DNA from: Trachythela sp. YZ-2020
Taxonomy: Eukaryota; Cnidaria; Anthozoa; Malacalcyonacea; Clavulariidae
Length of the DNA stretch: 64,000 nt
Assembly (NCBI GenBank): GCA_016169945.1
Contig: JADLSH010000212.1
Span: forward strand, 1,520,001 to 1,584,000
Direction of reading: 5' to 3'
Position numbers and translations under genes: made by a program. Below the pieces are notes generated by a model. It saw only the letters and a program-made list of their open reading frames with translations, had not been told where the DNA came from and made no database searches. Shown here in pieces: positions 1-11,781 of this stretch (its first letter is position 1; each line of letters opens with the position of its first letter).

Positions 1-420
1 GTAAATCCATTGTACTTTTATACTTAAGATGGATAAATAATGATTATTATTATTATTATACTATCAACTTCTCCTGCTTTAAATTCATTGCAATCTTTTT
101 AAATATAAAAGAAAGTCCATGAGCAAAATTAGCCTTGGCTTTATACCTGGTTAGGGACGTCATTTGGCTCTTACAGCGCATGCTTTATACATCTCATTTT
201 TAAAATCAGCTATGTTGCCTTAACACTGAAAAATACATGTTTATTTGCTACAGTCTAACCGTCGGTGCTTCTTTAGCGCTTTTTCAGTAGTCATCAACAT
301 AGCTGTCCACTTCATCACAACTGGCAAAAAGGTACCACAGTGCCTTGGTACATGGTGGAATAACATTTGAACCAGTGGAATTTTTTCTAACAAGTCCAAA
401 GCATCCATCCATTGATTCAA
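1..420. other. no gene seen
   Basis: No coding potential or recognisable repeat apart from a short ATT run near 42-60. Confidence 0.5.
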
Positions 421-422
421 TC

Positions 423-444
423 ATGTAATGTAATGTAATGTAAT
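423..444 (-). repeat. TAATG-type 5-bp tail repeat of a LINE
   Basis: Four to five copies of a 5-bp unit (taatg on the + strand) sit directly beyond the 3' end of the antisense LINE at 599..1685. A short tandem tail at the 3' terminus is typical of CR1/L2-type non-LTR elements, so I read this as the end of that insertion. Confidence 0.6.
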
Positions 445-598
445 GCAAAACTTTATTTAACGAGGGTAAAACACTTTACAATCATAGATTGATAAGTTAG
501 TGTCCCTCTCTAAGCTAAGGCTAAGGATTAAATATACAAGATTCATTATTAAAGCTAAATAGATATAGTGTATGGTAGGCTAGGCGTTCGCGCACTAG

Positions 599-1685
599 CT
601 AAGAAATACTAAAATGGTCAAGATCTCTATATTGGCTTTTTAGATGATTAATATATTCTCTTTTAAAAGCTTTCAAGTTCGGACTTCTCTTAATAGAGAC
701 TGGCAAAGAGTTCCATAATTTGCTTTTCAGGCGAGGCTATTTTACATATATAGTTCTAAGGCTTTACTATTCTATTAAAAAACGATGCCTGAAAGGTGGA
801 TGTATTACAAAAGGAGTGTTTTAGCATTAGGGTTGGATTCTGTGCGCGAGATCGGTTGTGTTCTACGAAGGTTAAAAGTTGATTAATGTTTAAATCGGAA
901 TAACCAAAAATACATTTATAAACCAACACAAGATCTCTGATTTCTCGATCATAAGTTAGTGGCAATAGATTTAGAGATTTCAGTCTGTCTTCATATGACA
1001 GCTCACCAAATTCCGTTCTTAGAATCCATCGAGTTGCCCGTCTCTGTATGCGTTCTGAGAGAATCTGCAACTTTTCATTGGCAGGTGACCAAACCTCAGT
1101 TGCGTAGCACAGCTGCGACTTTACCAAAGCTAGATAAAGTGTTCGTCTAACTTTGGTGTCTGTGATGAGAGGAGATGTTCTTTTCATGAGACCGAGCATC
1201 CTATTAGCTTTACTGACGATTGAGAAGATGTGAGTGTCCCAAGATAGCTTGCTATTGACGATAACGCCTAGGTCTTTTTCCTGTTGAACGCGTTGTAAAA
1301 TGGCGTTGTCCAGATGGTAGTCCGTAAGTATAGGCGATGTCTTCCGAGTGACCGTTAACACCTTACACTTGGAAGCATTAAACTTCATATTAGAGTTATG
1401 ACTCCAAGTATTTAGGTTCATATGTCACGTTGCAGGTTCTCGCAGTCACTTTGGGACGAAATAGGGCGGTATAATTTTGTCTCATCTGCATAGAGAGCTG
1501 AACTCGTCTGTTCCTGGATCGAGTCAGGTAAGTCATTAATAAAGATGACAAACAGCAGAGGTCCAACAAGGCTTCCTTGGGGCACACCAGAGGTGACCGG
1601 TAGGTACTGAGGGGTAACACCGTCTATCACAACTCTCTGATATCTATGGTTGGGATAGTCCTTAAAGCAGTTAAGGAGTTACCCG
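599..1685 (-). pseudogene. LINE reverse transcriptase, C-terminal part (decayed)
   Basis: This is the C-terminal half of a non-LTR retrotransposon ORF2. On the minus strand the fragment opens with the RT palm stretch GVPQGSLVGPLLFVIFINDLP and YADE in place of the usual YADD. It continues through the thumb region (KDLGVIVNSKLSW, RRTLYLALVKS, RIQRRATRW) to a stop at 599..601. The reading frame breaks near 1410 and again near 756, so no intact protein is possible. The fragment begins abruptly near 1685, where a different LINE joins it. It is the same family as the sense fragment at 30146..30965, since both share VRRTLYLALV and the RRAT motif. CR1/L2-like is my best class call. Confidence 0.8.
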
Positions 1686-3345
1686 TTACGGGAATCCAGT
1701 TCAATTTATTGAAGAGCGTAACAGTTCGTTCCTCTCTTAATTCAATATTAAGGTTCACTCTAACTTGCTGCTCTTTTTTTCAGTCCAAAAACTCCGCGTA
1801 TATTATCATTAGACGTCTTCGTCCAGACAACACTGCCATACATTAAAACAGGTTTAATAACAGAATTATATAGAATAACACGTTCTTGTTTAGGTAAGAA
1901 GTGTCTTATTGAGCGTAATAAACCTATTCCTTGTGAAAGTTTTTTACACACTGAGTCGATGTGTTCGTCAAAGTTCAAATCCTGGTCCTGGTGAACACCA
2001 AGCAACTTATGAGAGGAAATTTGGTTGAGTTTTGTGCTGTTTCTTGTTTTAATGTCCAAAGTCAAATCTTCGGACGAAAGCTTGGAACCGAGTCTTTTCC
2101 CAGTAATGAGCATCTATTTGGGGTTTTTTTGGTGTTGAGATGGAGTCGGTTTTGTTTAGACCAGTCTTCGAGAAGTAGAATGCTGTTTCCAAGGTCGCTC
2201 CTCAGCGTTCCAACCTCATTCCATGTAGATGAATTATTTAATGTAATGTCATCGGCAAAAATGTCCACGGTAGTTGGTGGAGTAATAGCTTCGGGTAAAT
2301 CTTGATGAATATCACGAAAATGGGGGGGCAAGTTCAGATCCTTGTGGTACACAGTGAGTTAGCTCTCGGGATGAAGATGATTCGTTTTTAACGGTGGTAA
2401 ATTGTTTGCGCGAAGTGAGGTACGATTCTATGAGTTGCAAGCTACTGTCATCCAGATCGTAAAGACGCAGCTTTTCTAGTAACACGTCATGATCTACAAG
2501 GTCGATCGCTTTTTTTAAATCGGCAAAAATAAATCCGTTAATGCAATTGTTATCCAAATTATTCAGCGCTCGATCTTTAATCGTGATAAGTGCAGTTTCG
2601 GTGGAGTGCATGGTACTTTCTGAAACCAGACTGAAGGTTGTAAAGTAGGTTGTTTGTCGAGAGAAAGTTGTGCAAAGCATTAAATAAGTGTCGTTCAAGG
2701 ACTTTTGATAATATTGACAACACTGATATTGGACGATAGTTGTTCTTGTTCGATTTGCTATCGCACATATGGAGGGGTACAACCCTAGCCTGTTTCCACA
2801 AAGATGGAAACGTACGTCCGGTGATACATAGATTGATAAGTTTCGCAAGATATGAAGCAATTGACGGGGCAGCAATCTTCAGTAGTCGGACACTCAGTTC
2901 ATCTGCACCGGTTGCCTTGCTGGAAGGGATAGATTCAATTAGTTGCTGGGTCTGTTCGGGAGTTATAAGTGGAAAAATGAACTTGCAGTGGGAAAGTTTG
3001 AACTTTCTAACAAATGCTGTTGCCGTAAAATGGTCAAATGTACTTGGGTTTGTATCGGACAATGATTTAGCTAAGTCCGAGAAATGATTGTTAAGAATTT
3101 CTGCAATTTGTACAGAATCGCAAATTTGAGATCCGTTTTCTTCGAGAAAAAAATTCCATCGGAAGTTTTCCCCTTACCCATAAAGTTACGCATAGTAGCC
3201 CGCAGTTGTTTTCGCTTACCGCGATTTTCTTTCAGCGACTCGCTCATGAAAGTAATTCTTTTTGGTAGATTTGATTGCCCCTATAACTTTATTTTTGGCA
3301 CATCTTAAGGCTTTCCAGTCGTCCGAATTATTTTGATCGTAAGGC
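1686..3345 (-). pseudogene. second LINE fragment: linker plus reverse transcriptase (decayed)
   Basis: A second non-LTR element lies on the minus strand and is distinct in sequence from its neighbour. Visible parts in order are the EN-RT linker around 3300-3080 (WKALRCAKNK), RT motif IPSSKATGADELS, NNYRPISVLSILSKVLER, FADLKKAIDLVDHD, the VPQGS motif near 2340 and the catalytic FADD near 2265. The thumb region follows (HKLLGVHQDQDLNFDEHI, LYNSVIKPVLMYGSVVW) to about 1690. At least three frameshifts separate these blocks. It is truncated at both ends: no endonuclease is present, and the C-terminus is cut where the other LINE starts. Confidence 0.8.
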
Positions 3346-3347
3346 TT

Positions 3348-3506
3348 TTTGAAGGTGGTTAGTATTATTTTCACTCTTGTTTGAAGGTGGTTAGTATTAT
3401 TTTCACTCTTGTTTGAAGGTGGTTAGTATTATTTTCACTCTTATTTGAAGGTGGTTAGTATTATTTTCACTCTTGTTTGAAGGTGGTTAGTATTATTTTC
3501 ACTCTA
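3348..3506. repeat. 32-bp tandem repeat, five copies
   Basis: A 32-bp unit (tttgaaggtggttagtatta and 12 more bases) is repeated five times with only one or two substitutions, ending at 3506. It abuts the 5' edge of the LINE fragment and may have been present in that element or arisen by slippage. Confidence 0.9.
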
Positions 3507-4082
3507 AAACAGGAAAGATCAATACAAGACTAAAGTTGTTGTTGCCAAATACATACATGTATAATTGACTTACCAAACACATCTATTTTAATTGCCAAAC
3601 AAACATGTCTACAGTTTATTTTTGCCTGTAACATCTATTTCTAAGGATTGATTCCAGAAAAGTGCATTTGTATGATTATACTATAACCTCGCTTAAACAG
3701 CATACGAGCACAATCCTCCCAGTTTGATGCTATCAGACAACACAAGTTCTATCTGGGCACTCTCGTTTCATCTTCTAATACCATTACATGGGTTATGAAT
3801 GGATTGCTCTAATTACACACCTACAGTACTGTATCTAGTATAAACAGAGTTGGATTGGTGCAAGACAAAGTGGGCAGTCGCTATCAAGTGCTCAGGAAGA
3901 TGTGGTTTCATCATTCTAAACAAGTTTTGGTGATATTTAAAATAATTTAAACCGGTTAGTTTAATACCTGCACATCCTTGAAATGAAGATTAAACTTTAA
4001 AAATAACACACATTTACCTAAATTAATCAAAGGAATCTCCGTTTAGTATCTGGTAAACATTCTTAACCTATATGGCTATAAT
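3507..4082. other. no gene seen
   Basis: AT-rich sequence without an open frame of interest, tandem repeat or recognisable element. Confidence 0.5.
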
Positions 4083-4230
4083 AACTACTTACTAACTGAG
4101 CGTGAGGTTTGTACGGTAAAATATCAAGCCGATGTCTTGCTGTATTGACCGAGCGATAGCGAGGTCAATACAGCAAGACCGAAGCTTGATATTTTACCGC
4201 ACAGACCGAACAGTCGAAGTTAGTAAGTTG
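4083..4230. repeat. hairpin MITE-like element
   Basis: A strong inverted repeat of about 60 bp per arm surrounds a loop of about 10 bases at 4150-4160. The left arm contains ggtaaaatatcaagc and ttgctgtattgacc, and the right arm contains their complements. The outer ends (cttactaact and agttagtaag) also pair. Size and shape fit a miniature foldback or MITE. I could not fix a target duplication. Confidence 0.7.
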
Positions 4231-5355
4231 TTTATTATATGGCATCTTAGACAACAAAAAGCAACTCATTTGCCAAAAATTGGTCACGCGAGGGCAAAGT
4301 ACAAAGTCCGAAACTCAAAGCCGATCATTTTCAAATGTCAAAATAATTTCAATGATACAAATTTGTCTTAGTTTTTTACAAATTTATCTAATCTTAGCTT
4401 AGTAAAACTACTCTACAGTACCATTTGTAGAATATAATTTAACATTCAAAATATAGTGATATTGAGCCATACGATCAAAGACAAAAACAACTTTCCATGT
4501 TCGAAAATATTCTTGACTGTTTTAGTTAAAATAATAAAAACATCGTAAAAGATACCTTCATATTTCGACTTGAGCCAGCAAAACTTGATTTTATCACTTG
4601 TAGTTATCCCTTTTCCGTATTTTCCGTTTGTTTTTCATTGTTTTCAATTATTTTTAAGGATTTTTTTACGCTTTTATTGGTTTGAAATGTATTCAAGTCG
4701 TCGCAGGGCAATACGAATACCGTATTGCCCGCTATTACCTACCGGGGGCAATACGGAAAATTCCGGATCGCTCAGGAACCAATCAAATTGCGCGAAACAC
4801 CAAAACAAATGCTTGCCATATAATAATAATTATTAATGACATATTGGAAATAGGTGTTTTGGAACAAGATACATACTGTATGCATGTAAGATAAGGTGTC
4901 TACATTGAGCTCACTGTGTGAACCATATACTAGTATATACTGCTCTAGATGTAACCAACCATAAAAAAGGAATTACCCCACTATTTGGTACTTACCATTG
5001 GCAAGTAAAATTGTATGGCAATAGACAGAGTAAAATAGTAAAGTAGGGCACATCTGGGCACATAGCAAGCTAATGGGTTAACAAGAGGCATTGGCAGATA
5101 TTTTTGTTAACCCATTAACTGAAAGTACTCTACCGCTGATGAGTCATCTGGAGTTAGACAGAGTAAAATATTACGGTAAGGTGCATCTGGGTTAATGTCA
5201 CTTTTATCACCCTTAAGATCACCCTTGATGAAGACACTAACGTACGATTTTACTGAATATTATTTGTTTGTTACCATTAGCTCATAAATCGAGAACATGA
5301 AATATTACTATTAGATACATCTAGCATATAAAATTTACGGTGATTGAATACATAC
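4231..5355. other. no gene seen; small palindromes
   Basis: No supported gene. Around 4707-4760 there are short palindromes (gggcaatacg...cgtattgccc). Around 5040-5180 there is a loose inverted repeat containing 'gggttaac' and 'gttaaccc', which resembles sequence near 53040-53140. Both look like old MITE debris. Confidence 0.4.
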
Positions 5356-5555
5356 CAATGATGGGAACATATTTGATTTGTTCAATCCTAAAGTGTTACA
5401 AAATTTCTTAAAAGATACATGACACTCCAGTAGTAATATTTCAGCCAGCGTCATCAGTTTGAAGTGAAATGCTACAAGTGACCGTGTTGCTGATCCTGGC
5501 CAAAGCTGCAGTTTTACCAGGGTTACAGCATCCTCCTCACAAGGGCAGAACAACA
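5356..5555 (-). pseudogene. KDZ/Zisupton (CxC)-like exon
   Basis: On the minus strand an open 200-bp segment is bordered by a plausible acceptor (...aaaaatag at its upper edge) and a donor (gtatgt at its lower edge). Its translation carries CPCEEDAVTLVKLQLWPGSA, then AFHFKLMTLAEILLLECHVS and FKKFCNTL. From memory this pattern (Cys cluster, TLV-LWP, AF-L-LAE-LLLE-VS-FC) resembles the region upstream of the KDZ transposase domain in Zisupton-type elements and their CxC-associated proteins. No neighbouring exon was recognised, so it may be an orphan transposon exon or part of a domesticated gene. The family call is from pattern memory only. Confidence 0.45.
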
Positions 5556-6660
5556 CTATTTTTCTATGCTGATGCCCCAGAGAATAGAGCTAATTGATTA
5601 TAGTTCATATATTCATATTACATAAAGCATAATTGAGTGCTAAATCATACAATTCCATATATATATAGGAGCTCAGGATCTCAAATCATGAACTCTGACT
5701 AGACTTTTTTTCAAAGGATGACTACCGGGAACAACAATATAATTAAATATAATTATTCTTTCTTCTGCATCAGTGCAATTTTTCTGGTGTGCCAACGAAA
5801 GCACTGTGTGATTGACCGACCATCAATGGAACAAAACAGCCATCCTAAATATGAAGCATTTTAAATACATAACAATTAACAAGCGATACATAAATACTGG
5901 CAATATTGATTCTCTCTATTGTGCTGTATATTAATTTGACTCCTACGTAACTGTATAATGTTGGAATTTTCGTGATGTAAGCTGCTCTCTACTTCTGGTA
6001 CAGTATATAATTTTATTGTCCACTGACCGCTTTACCACAGTACGTTATGCATATTATGGGGATAAAGAACATACTAAATAGACAATGGTCTCTTATGGGG
6101 AAAACAGTAAAGTTTTAAAGTACCACCATTAGTATCTGGTTATTATCCGATATCGGTTAAAAATTTTCCCTGATCGGTATTCAGTAGACAACCATCCAGT
6201 ATAAGGCAAAGCAGTATCCGGGAAACCCCTACTTTTAATACATTTCAGAACAACAAGTGGCGAAGTTGAACAAAGTAAATATTGTATAAAATTGAAGACT
6301 ATTGCAGTTTTAGATCCCAGTGAGAATCAAGAAATTGAACTAACAACAAGAATTAACACAGAACTGCAGACATAAAATACTTTCAAAGACAGTATCTAAA
6401 ACCTTAAACTTTTCCAATTGGTGAAAATGATTTCGCTTCTCGTGTAGACAATCCAAACAGAATTACCGACTGGAACGACAATCCAAACATCGGCAAACTG
6501 CAGCATATTCATCACACTCTACACACTCTGCCCACGCATAACTGTTACACACAAAAGCTTCTTCTTCAATTCGACCTTCTAAAATATTCTGTCTTACGGC
6601 TGTCTAACGATTTTCCCCAGCCGCTTTATTAATTTTTAACTTTCTGATATAATTAATATG
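5556..6660. other. no gene seen
   Basis: AT-rich sequence with no supported gene, tandem repeat or element end. Confidence 0.5.
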
Positions 6661-6663
6661 ATA

Positions 6664-6785
6664 TTTATGAAATAGAAAACGAGTCCGCGTGCTTTATGGT
6701 GTGATAAAGCACGAAGGGAATGTTCGGAGGACACGAGAGAGGCGTGTAAATCACCAGGCGTAGCCCAGAGGAGGTTTGACAGCTG
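6664..6785 (+). repeat. dispersed repeat, copy 1
   Basis: This stretch (gaaatagaaaa, ctttatggtgtgataaagca, cccagaggaggtt) recurs in opposite orientation at about 17095..17225. That makes it a dispersed repeat of unknown class lying just outside the Gypsy element on both sides. Confidence 0.6.
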
Positions 6786-6909
6786 TCACGTGAATTTCTC
6801 GACCAATGAAATCGAGCAATTTTACCAACGTGTTTGTGAAGATTTTAGGCTGACTAATTTGCATTGGGCGCAGAAACACTTGAAAAATACATACTAATAT
6901 TTTTAAAAT

Positions 6910-7068
6910 TGTAGTGTTTTATGAAGTTTGTACTTGCATAAAAGCATAAAATAACAACTAACAAAAAGTACTAAAATCTGACTGTCCCGAATCAACATGT
7001 GAATCACAAAACGTGATGTGACCTGACGTCACATCCGGTTTACGTCACTAACTCAACAGTACGTAACA
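6910..7068 (-). repeat. 3' LTR of the Gypsy element
   Basis: 159 bp, TG...CA bounded, and identical to the partner at 16214..16372 except for one C/T transition (acgtg here, atgtg there). Confidence 0.93.
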
Positions 7069-7080
7069 TTCCTCCACCCT
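7069..7080 (-). promoter_or_regulatory. polypurine tract
   Basis: On the minus strand the 12 bases agggtggaggaa lie immediately upstream of the 3' LTR. This is the expected place and composition for the plus-strand primer of reverse transcription. Confidence 0.8.
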
Positions 7081-7153
7081 AGTTATCAAAATATAAACAA
7101 GTTTCTAAGTACTAAAAGTCAAACAAACAAAATTGTTCATATCGTTTATCTGT

Positions 7154-10100
7154 CTACTCGAAACGATCAGGTGCTCCACGATTTCTTCCTGGGGAACGCC
7201 GAACTGCAAGTTCGTTATCTTGTCCCAAGCCTTCTACTGGTTGTGCAATCTCTTGTTGTAAAGGTGGTAAGTCTGGGACATCTTCATCGTGAAGATCGGG
7301 TTGATCCATTAAAGGGACCACGTGTTCTGGGTTCACTGCTCTACGTGCGAAGAGTTGATTGTGGTGCCTTCTGATAATGGTGCCATCTTCTAATTCCACT
7401 TTAACTGACACTGGCCCAGTTTCTTCAACAATGGTTCCTGGGATCCATTTGCAGCTCCCGCTATATTTTCGCGCATGAACAGGATCTCCAACGGAAAATG
7501 GTCGAGGTCGACTGTGCTGATCATGTCGATTCTTCTGCTGAGTTTGGGCAGTCTCTACTTTTGCTGCCACATTTGGATTAAACAAATCCATGTGTGTTCT
7601 CAGTGCACGCCCCCAACGTAGCTCTGCTGGTGTTTCCCCCGTAGTCGTTTGCGGAGTGGTGCGATAGCTTAATAAGAACCGAGCGACTTTCGTTTCCACG
7701 GTTCCTTCCACTTGCTTTTTCATTCCTCGTTTGAAGGTTTGTACTGCTCGTTCAGCAAGGCCATTCGATGATGGGTGGTAAGGTGCTGAGGTGACATGGC
7801 GTATACCATTTCTTTGCGTGAAGGTCTTGAACTCTTGACTGGTAAACACAGTACCATTGTCAGAGACAATTATTTCCGGAAGGCCGTGTGTTGCGAAAGT
7901 TGATCTAAGTTTTGCAATGGTAATTTCGGTTGTTGCATTGTTCACACAATGTACATCTAGCCATTTGGAATGAGCATCAATTATAAGTAGAAACATTTTA
8001 CCCATAAATGGGCCTGCGTAGTCGATGTGGACTCGGGTCCAAGGGCGACTGGGCCATTCCCAAGGGTGTAAAGCTGCTGGCGCTGGCATTTTCCTATGCT
8101 CTTGACATGTCTGACAGCTCTTTACCCGTTCCTCTAACGCGTGATCGATCTTGGGCCACCAGACGTGTCTTCTAGCAATACTCTTCATTCTCACTATGCC
8201 TGGATGGCTATCGTGGAGAATATTCATAACTTCGTCTCTCCCTTGCGATGGAACAACAACTCGTGTACCCCACATTAGGCATCCCGCATGAACACTAAGT
8301 TCATTATTTCCAGCAAAATATGGTTGTACCTCGGTATCTTGGACAGTTGCGGGCCAACCATGCAACACAAACTGCTTAACTCGGGAAAGGACTGGATCAC
8401 GGTCTGTCCATGATTTGAGTTTTGCTGCATCCACTGGGCTAGCATTAATGTGTTCCATCTTGTTGATAATGTCGCTAGGTACTGGCGTTGATTCAGGAAC
8501 ATCTGGAAGGGGTAAACGACTCAAGGAATGAGCGTTGCCGTTCTGGTTGCCTGGTCGGTAGACTAATTCATACTCGTATGCTAAGAGTGTCAACGCCCAA
8601 CGCTGCATTCTGCTGGATGCCATCGTGGGTGTCGCTTTGCCAGGATTTAGCAATCCAAGCAATGGTTTGTGATCGGTGTAGACTATGAAGTGTCGACCGT
8701 ACAAAAATTGGTGAAACTTCTTGACTGCGAATAAGATTGCCAATGCTTCTTTATCCAATTGCGAGTTTGCTCTTTCTGGTTTAGACAGTGTTCTAGATGC
8801 ATATGCGATTGGTCCCTCCGAACCATCATCCATCTCATGCCCCAAAACTGCACCCACGCCATAAGGAGATGCATCGCATGATAACACTAACTTTTTCTCC
8901 GGGTTGTAATGCAATAGAACTTGTGATGACTGCAGAAGGGCCTTAGCTGCTTCATAGGCCTTCTGTTGTCGGTTGGTCCACGCCCAACGAGTTCCTTTAC
9001 GTAGAAGTTCATGTAGTGGCTCTTTTGTGGATGACAAGTTGGGAAGGAACTTACCATTAAAGTTGACCATGCCCAGGAAAGATTTCAATTCTGTGACATT
9101 TGTAGGGGTTGGGGCGTCTTTAATGGCTTTCACCTTGGCTGCCACTGGATGGAAACCCTCTGCATCAACGCGGTGCCACAGACACTCAAGTGAAGGTTTC
9201 ATAAACTGGCACTTTGACGCTTTAAGTCGAAGTCCAGCATCAGAAAGACCTTTCAAGACCGCTTCTAAATTTCGAAGGTGCTCTTCCTCAGTGGTACCGG
9301 TGATGAGGACATTGTCAAGCAAAACGCCTACTTGTGGTATTCCGTGGAGAAGTCCCTCCATCATTCTCTGAAAAATTCCCGGGGCCGATGCCACACCATA
9401 AGGAAGGCGATTGTATCGGTAAAGACCTTTGTGTGTATTGATGGTTAAGAATTCCTTGGAAGCCTCGTCTACTAACATTTGTTCGTAAGCATGGCTTAGA
9501 TCTAATTCAGTAAAGGTCTTACCCCCAGCGAGCTTTGCATAAAGGTCGTCGAGCTTGGGAATTGGGTAGTTATCTAATTTTGACACCTTGTTGACTGTGA
9601 GTTTGTAGTCCCCACAAACTCTCACCGTCCCATCTTGCTTCATTACTGGGACGATTGGGGTAGCCCATTCGGAAAATTGAACAGGTTCAATTGTTCCTGC
9701 TTTTTCCAGCCTTTGGAGATCTTGTTCAATCTTTTCTCGCAAGGCATAGGGTACCGGTCGGGCTTTGTGAAACACGGGTGTGGCCAATGGGTCCACATGA
9801 ATCTTAGCTGTGACTCCCTTAGGAGTACCCAGAACCTCTTCGAACAGGTGTGGGTAGCTTTCAACTACTTGATCTAACTGCTGGTTTATTGGTGTTAGTT
9901 TTTTTATCATGGGCCAGTTCAGGTGTATTTCCTCCAGCCAATTTCTCCCCAAGAGGGCCGGTCCCTCCCCTTTCACAACGAGCAAAGGGAACTTGAAGTC
10001 TTTCCCTTCATAAGATACTGTTACCTCTAGGGACCCTTTTGGCTTCACCTTCTCCCCAGTGGATGTACGAAGGATCACTTCAGAGTTTACTAGAGGTGGG

Positions 10101-10798
10101 ACTTTCCCTGTACTAAGTAAATCTACATAGGTTGCTTCACTAATAACAGACAATGAAGCACCCGCGTCAACCTCAATAACCATGGGTGTCCCATTAATAG
10201 ACATTTCCACTTTGTATGGGGTAGTGCTTTTGTGACCAAATGTAAACATGGAATATGCTGATGCAGGGCTTTCTTCATTTGGGCTGTCCTCACTAGAATG
10301 TCCCTGGTCCTGCTGTGAAAGGTGAAGGGTTGGTTTCCCTCTATTAGATAGTTGTCTCCCTTGTTGGGCCCCTGTTGGGTTCCCCTTTGCTTTGCTTCTA
10401 CAAGCCCTGGATATGTGACCAATTTTGCCACATGCATGGCACTTAGCTTCTTTAAAACGACATTCAGCGGCGTTGTGCTTCCCGTCACACCGACTGCACT
10501 TATAAACAGGGTAGTTTTGTCCCTTGGGATCTTTAACTGTTCGATCTAGCTTATTTATGTCATTCCCCTCTTGTGGATTACTCTTCTGCAGACTTAAAGC
10601 GTCCTTTTCCGACGTTTCAATTGCTACAGCGAGGTCAAGTGCTCGCTTCAGAGTCAGTTTAGGCTCTGCTAGCAAACGTCGTTGAATTTTGTTGTCACGT
10701 GTCCCACACACAATTCTGTCTCGCAACATTTCGTTAAAATTTGAGCCAAACTCATAATTTTCCAATAGACGCTTTAACTCTGCTAAATACATTGGAAT
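7154..10798 (-). pseudogene. Gypsy Gag C-terminus-Pol polyprotein with lost active-site residues
   Basis: A long open frame of about 1,215 residues. Two CCHC knuckles lie at about residues 103-135 (C103/C106/H110/C115 and C122/C125/H130/C135). The protease region at about 212-222 reads DAG where D[ST]G is needed. RT spans about 350-510, with D435 present, but the YxDD box reads LLDN (495-498). RNase H spans about 640-765 with D644 and D711; the late acidic position near 759 reads NAH instead of the usual NAD. The integrase zinc ligands are H865, H868, C898 and C901, and the catalytic triad D929, D983, E1019 is intact. The frame runs open into the inserted transposon at its upstream end, so it has no true start of its own. 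The protein looks full length from the knuckles onward but should be catalytically dead for PR, RT and probably RNase H. Confidence 0.9.
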
Positions 10799-11781
10799 AG
10801 GCAATTTGCATTATTCCAAAGCATCATGGGAAAAATGGTAACCTTCCACTTGCAAGGGAAATGGCCGCGGCGAAGCGAGCATTTTGCTTGCGAGAAATAT
10901 TGCTTCTCTTATATACCTTTTACGTGGCGTTTGGTAATTTTAAAACAAGAAATAGCTTCTTAATACTATGAAGTTTGTTTCCTACAAAGCAGAGCGAAAT
11001 CGGAGCAAAAATGAACGAGAAAATTCATACAGAACGATACAAGGCGCGGGGAATCGGCTCACAAAAGCCTTCGGAGAGGAAGGTACTTCCTAATGTTTCA
11101 AGGTGAGTACGCTTGCTAAACAACAATTTGCTCACCATTTCAGCCGACAACTATTGTTGTGTTGTTGATCGACCTCTATCACTTATTTACACAGCGATCG
11201 AGTGTTTTGCAAGGATTTTTTTGCTTGTTGAAACCGATAATTTTAAGTCATAATGTTTGCCGATCGTTCGATCAGCATGGCACCCAAAGGCAATGTTTTT
11301 AAAGATATTTTAAATTGCTTTGGCGGGAAACAAAAGCAACCCAAACCGGTTTTCTCCGCTTCGGCTCTGTTACTCTGTGAAATACACCAAAAAGAAAGCA
11401 TTTTTCCTCTGCTGTCGTTTATTTTTTGCTTCCTTTGTTGTGGTCGGCTCATTTCCTTTTAAAGTAAACAAGTAGGTTTAGTATAAGTTGTAAATATATT
11501 AAATTTTTAGCTATAACTTAGGTCAAACTGATTAAAATTACATAGTTGCTCGAGGTAAACTTAATTTACAATATTAATTTTAGTCTATTTTTCAAATTTA
11601 AAATTTCATAGCTTTATACTTAGTGTAATTTTTATCTATTTTAGTTAGTTTTAAAATTAAATAAATATATTAAAAATACTCAGGCAGGTCCTAGTATTAA
11701 ATTTGTAAATACTTTTAAAAATATAAAATTGTTTAAATTTTGTTATGGATAATGAGCCAGGAACGTCAATGGAGGTAGATA
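10799..11781 (+). repeat. left ~1-kb terminal inverted repeat
   Basis: Matches the reverse complement of 14810..15803 almost throughout, ending in the shared 'ggaggtagata'. It includes a start codon (11745) and the first 12 codons shared with the opposite gene. Confidence 0.9.
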
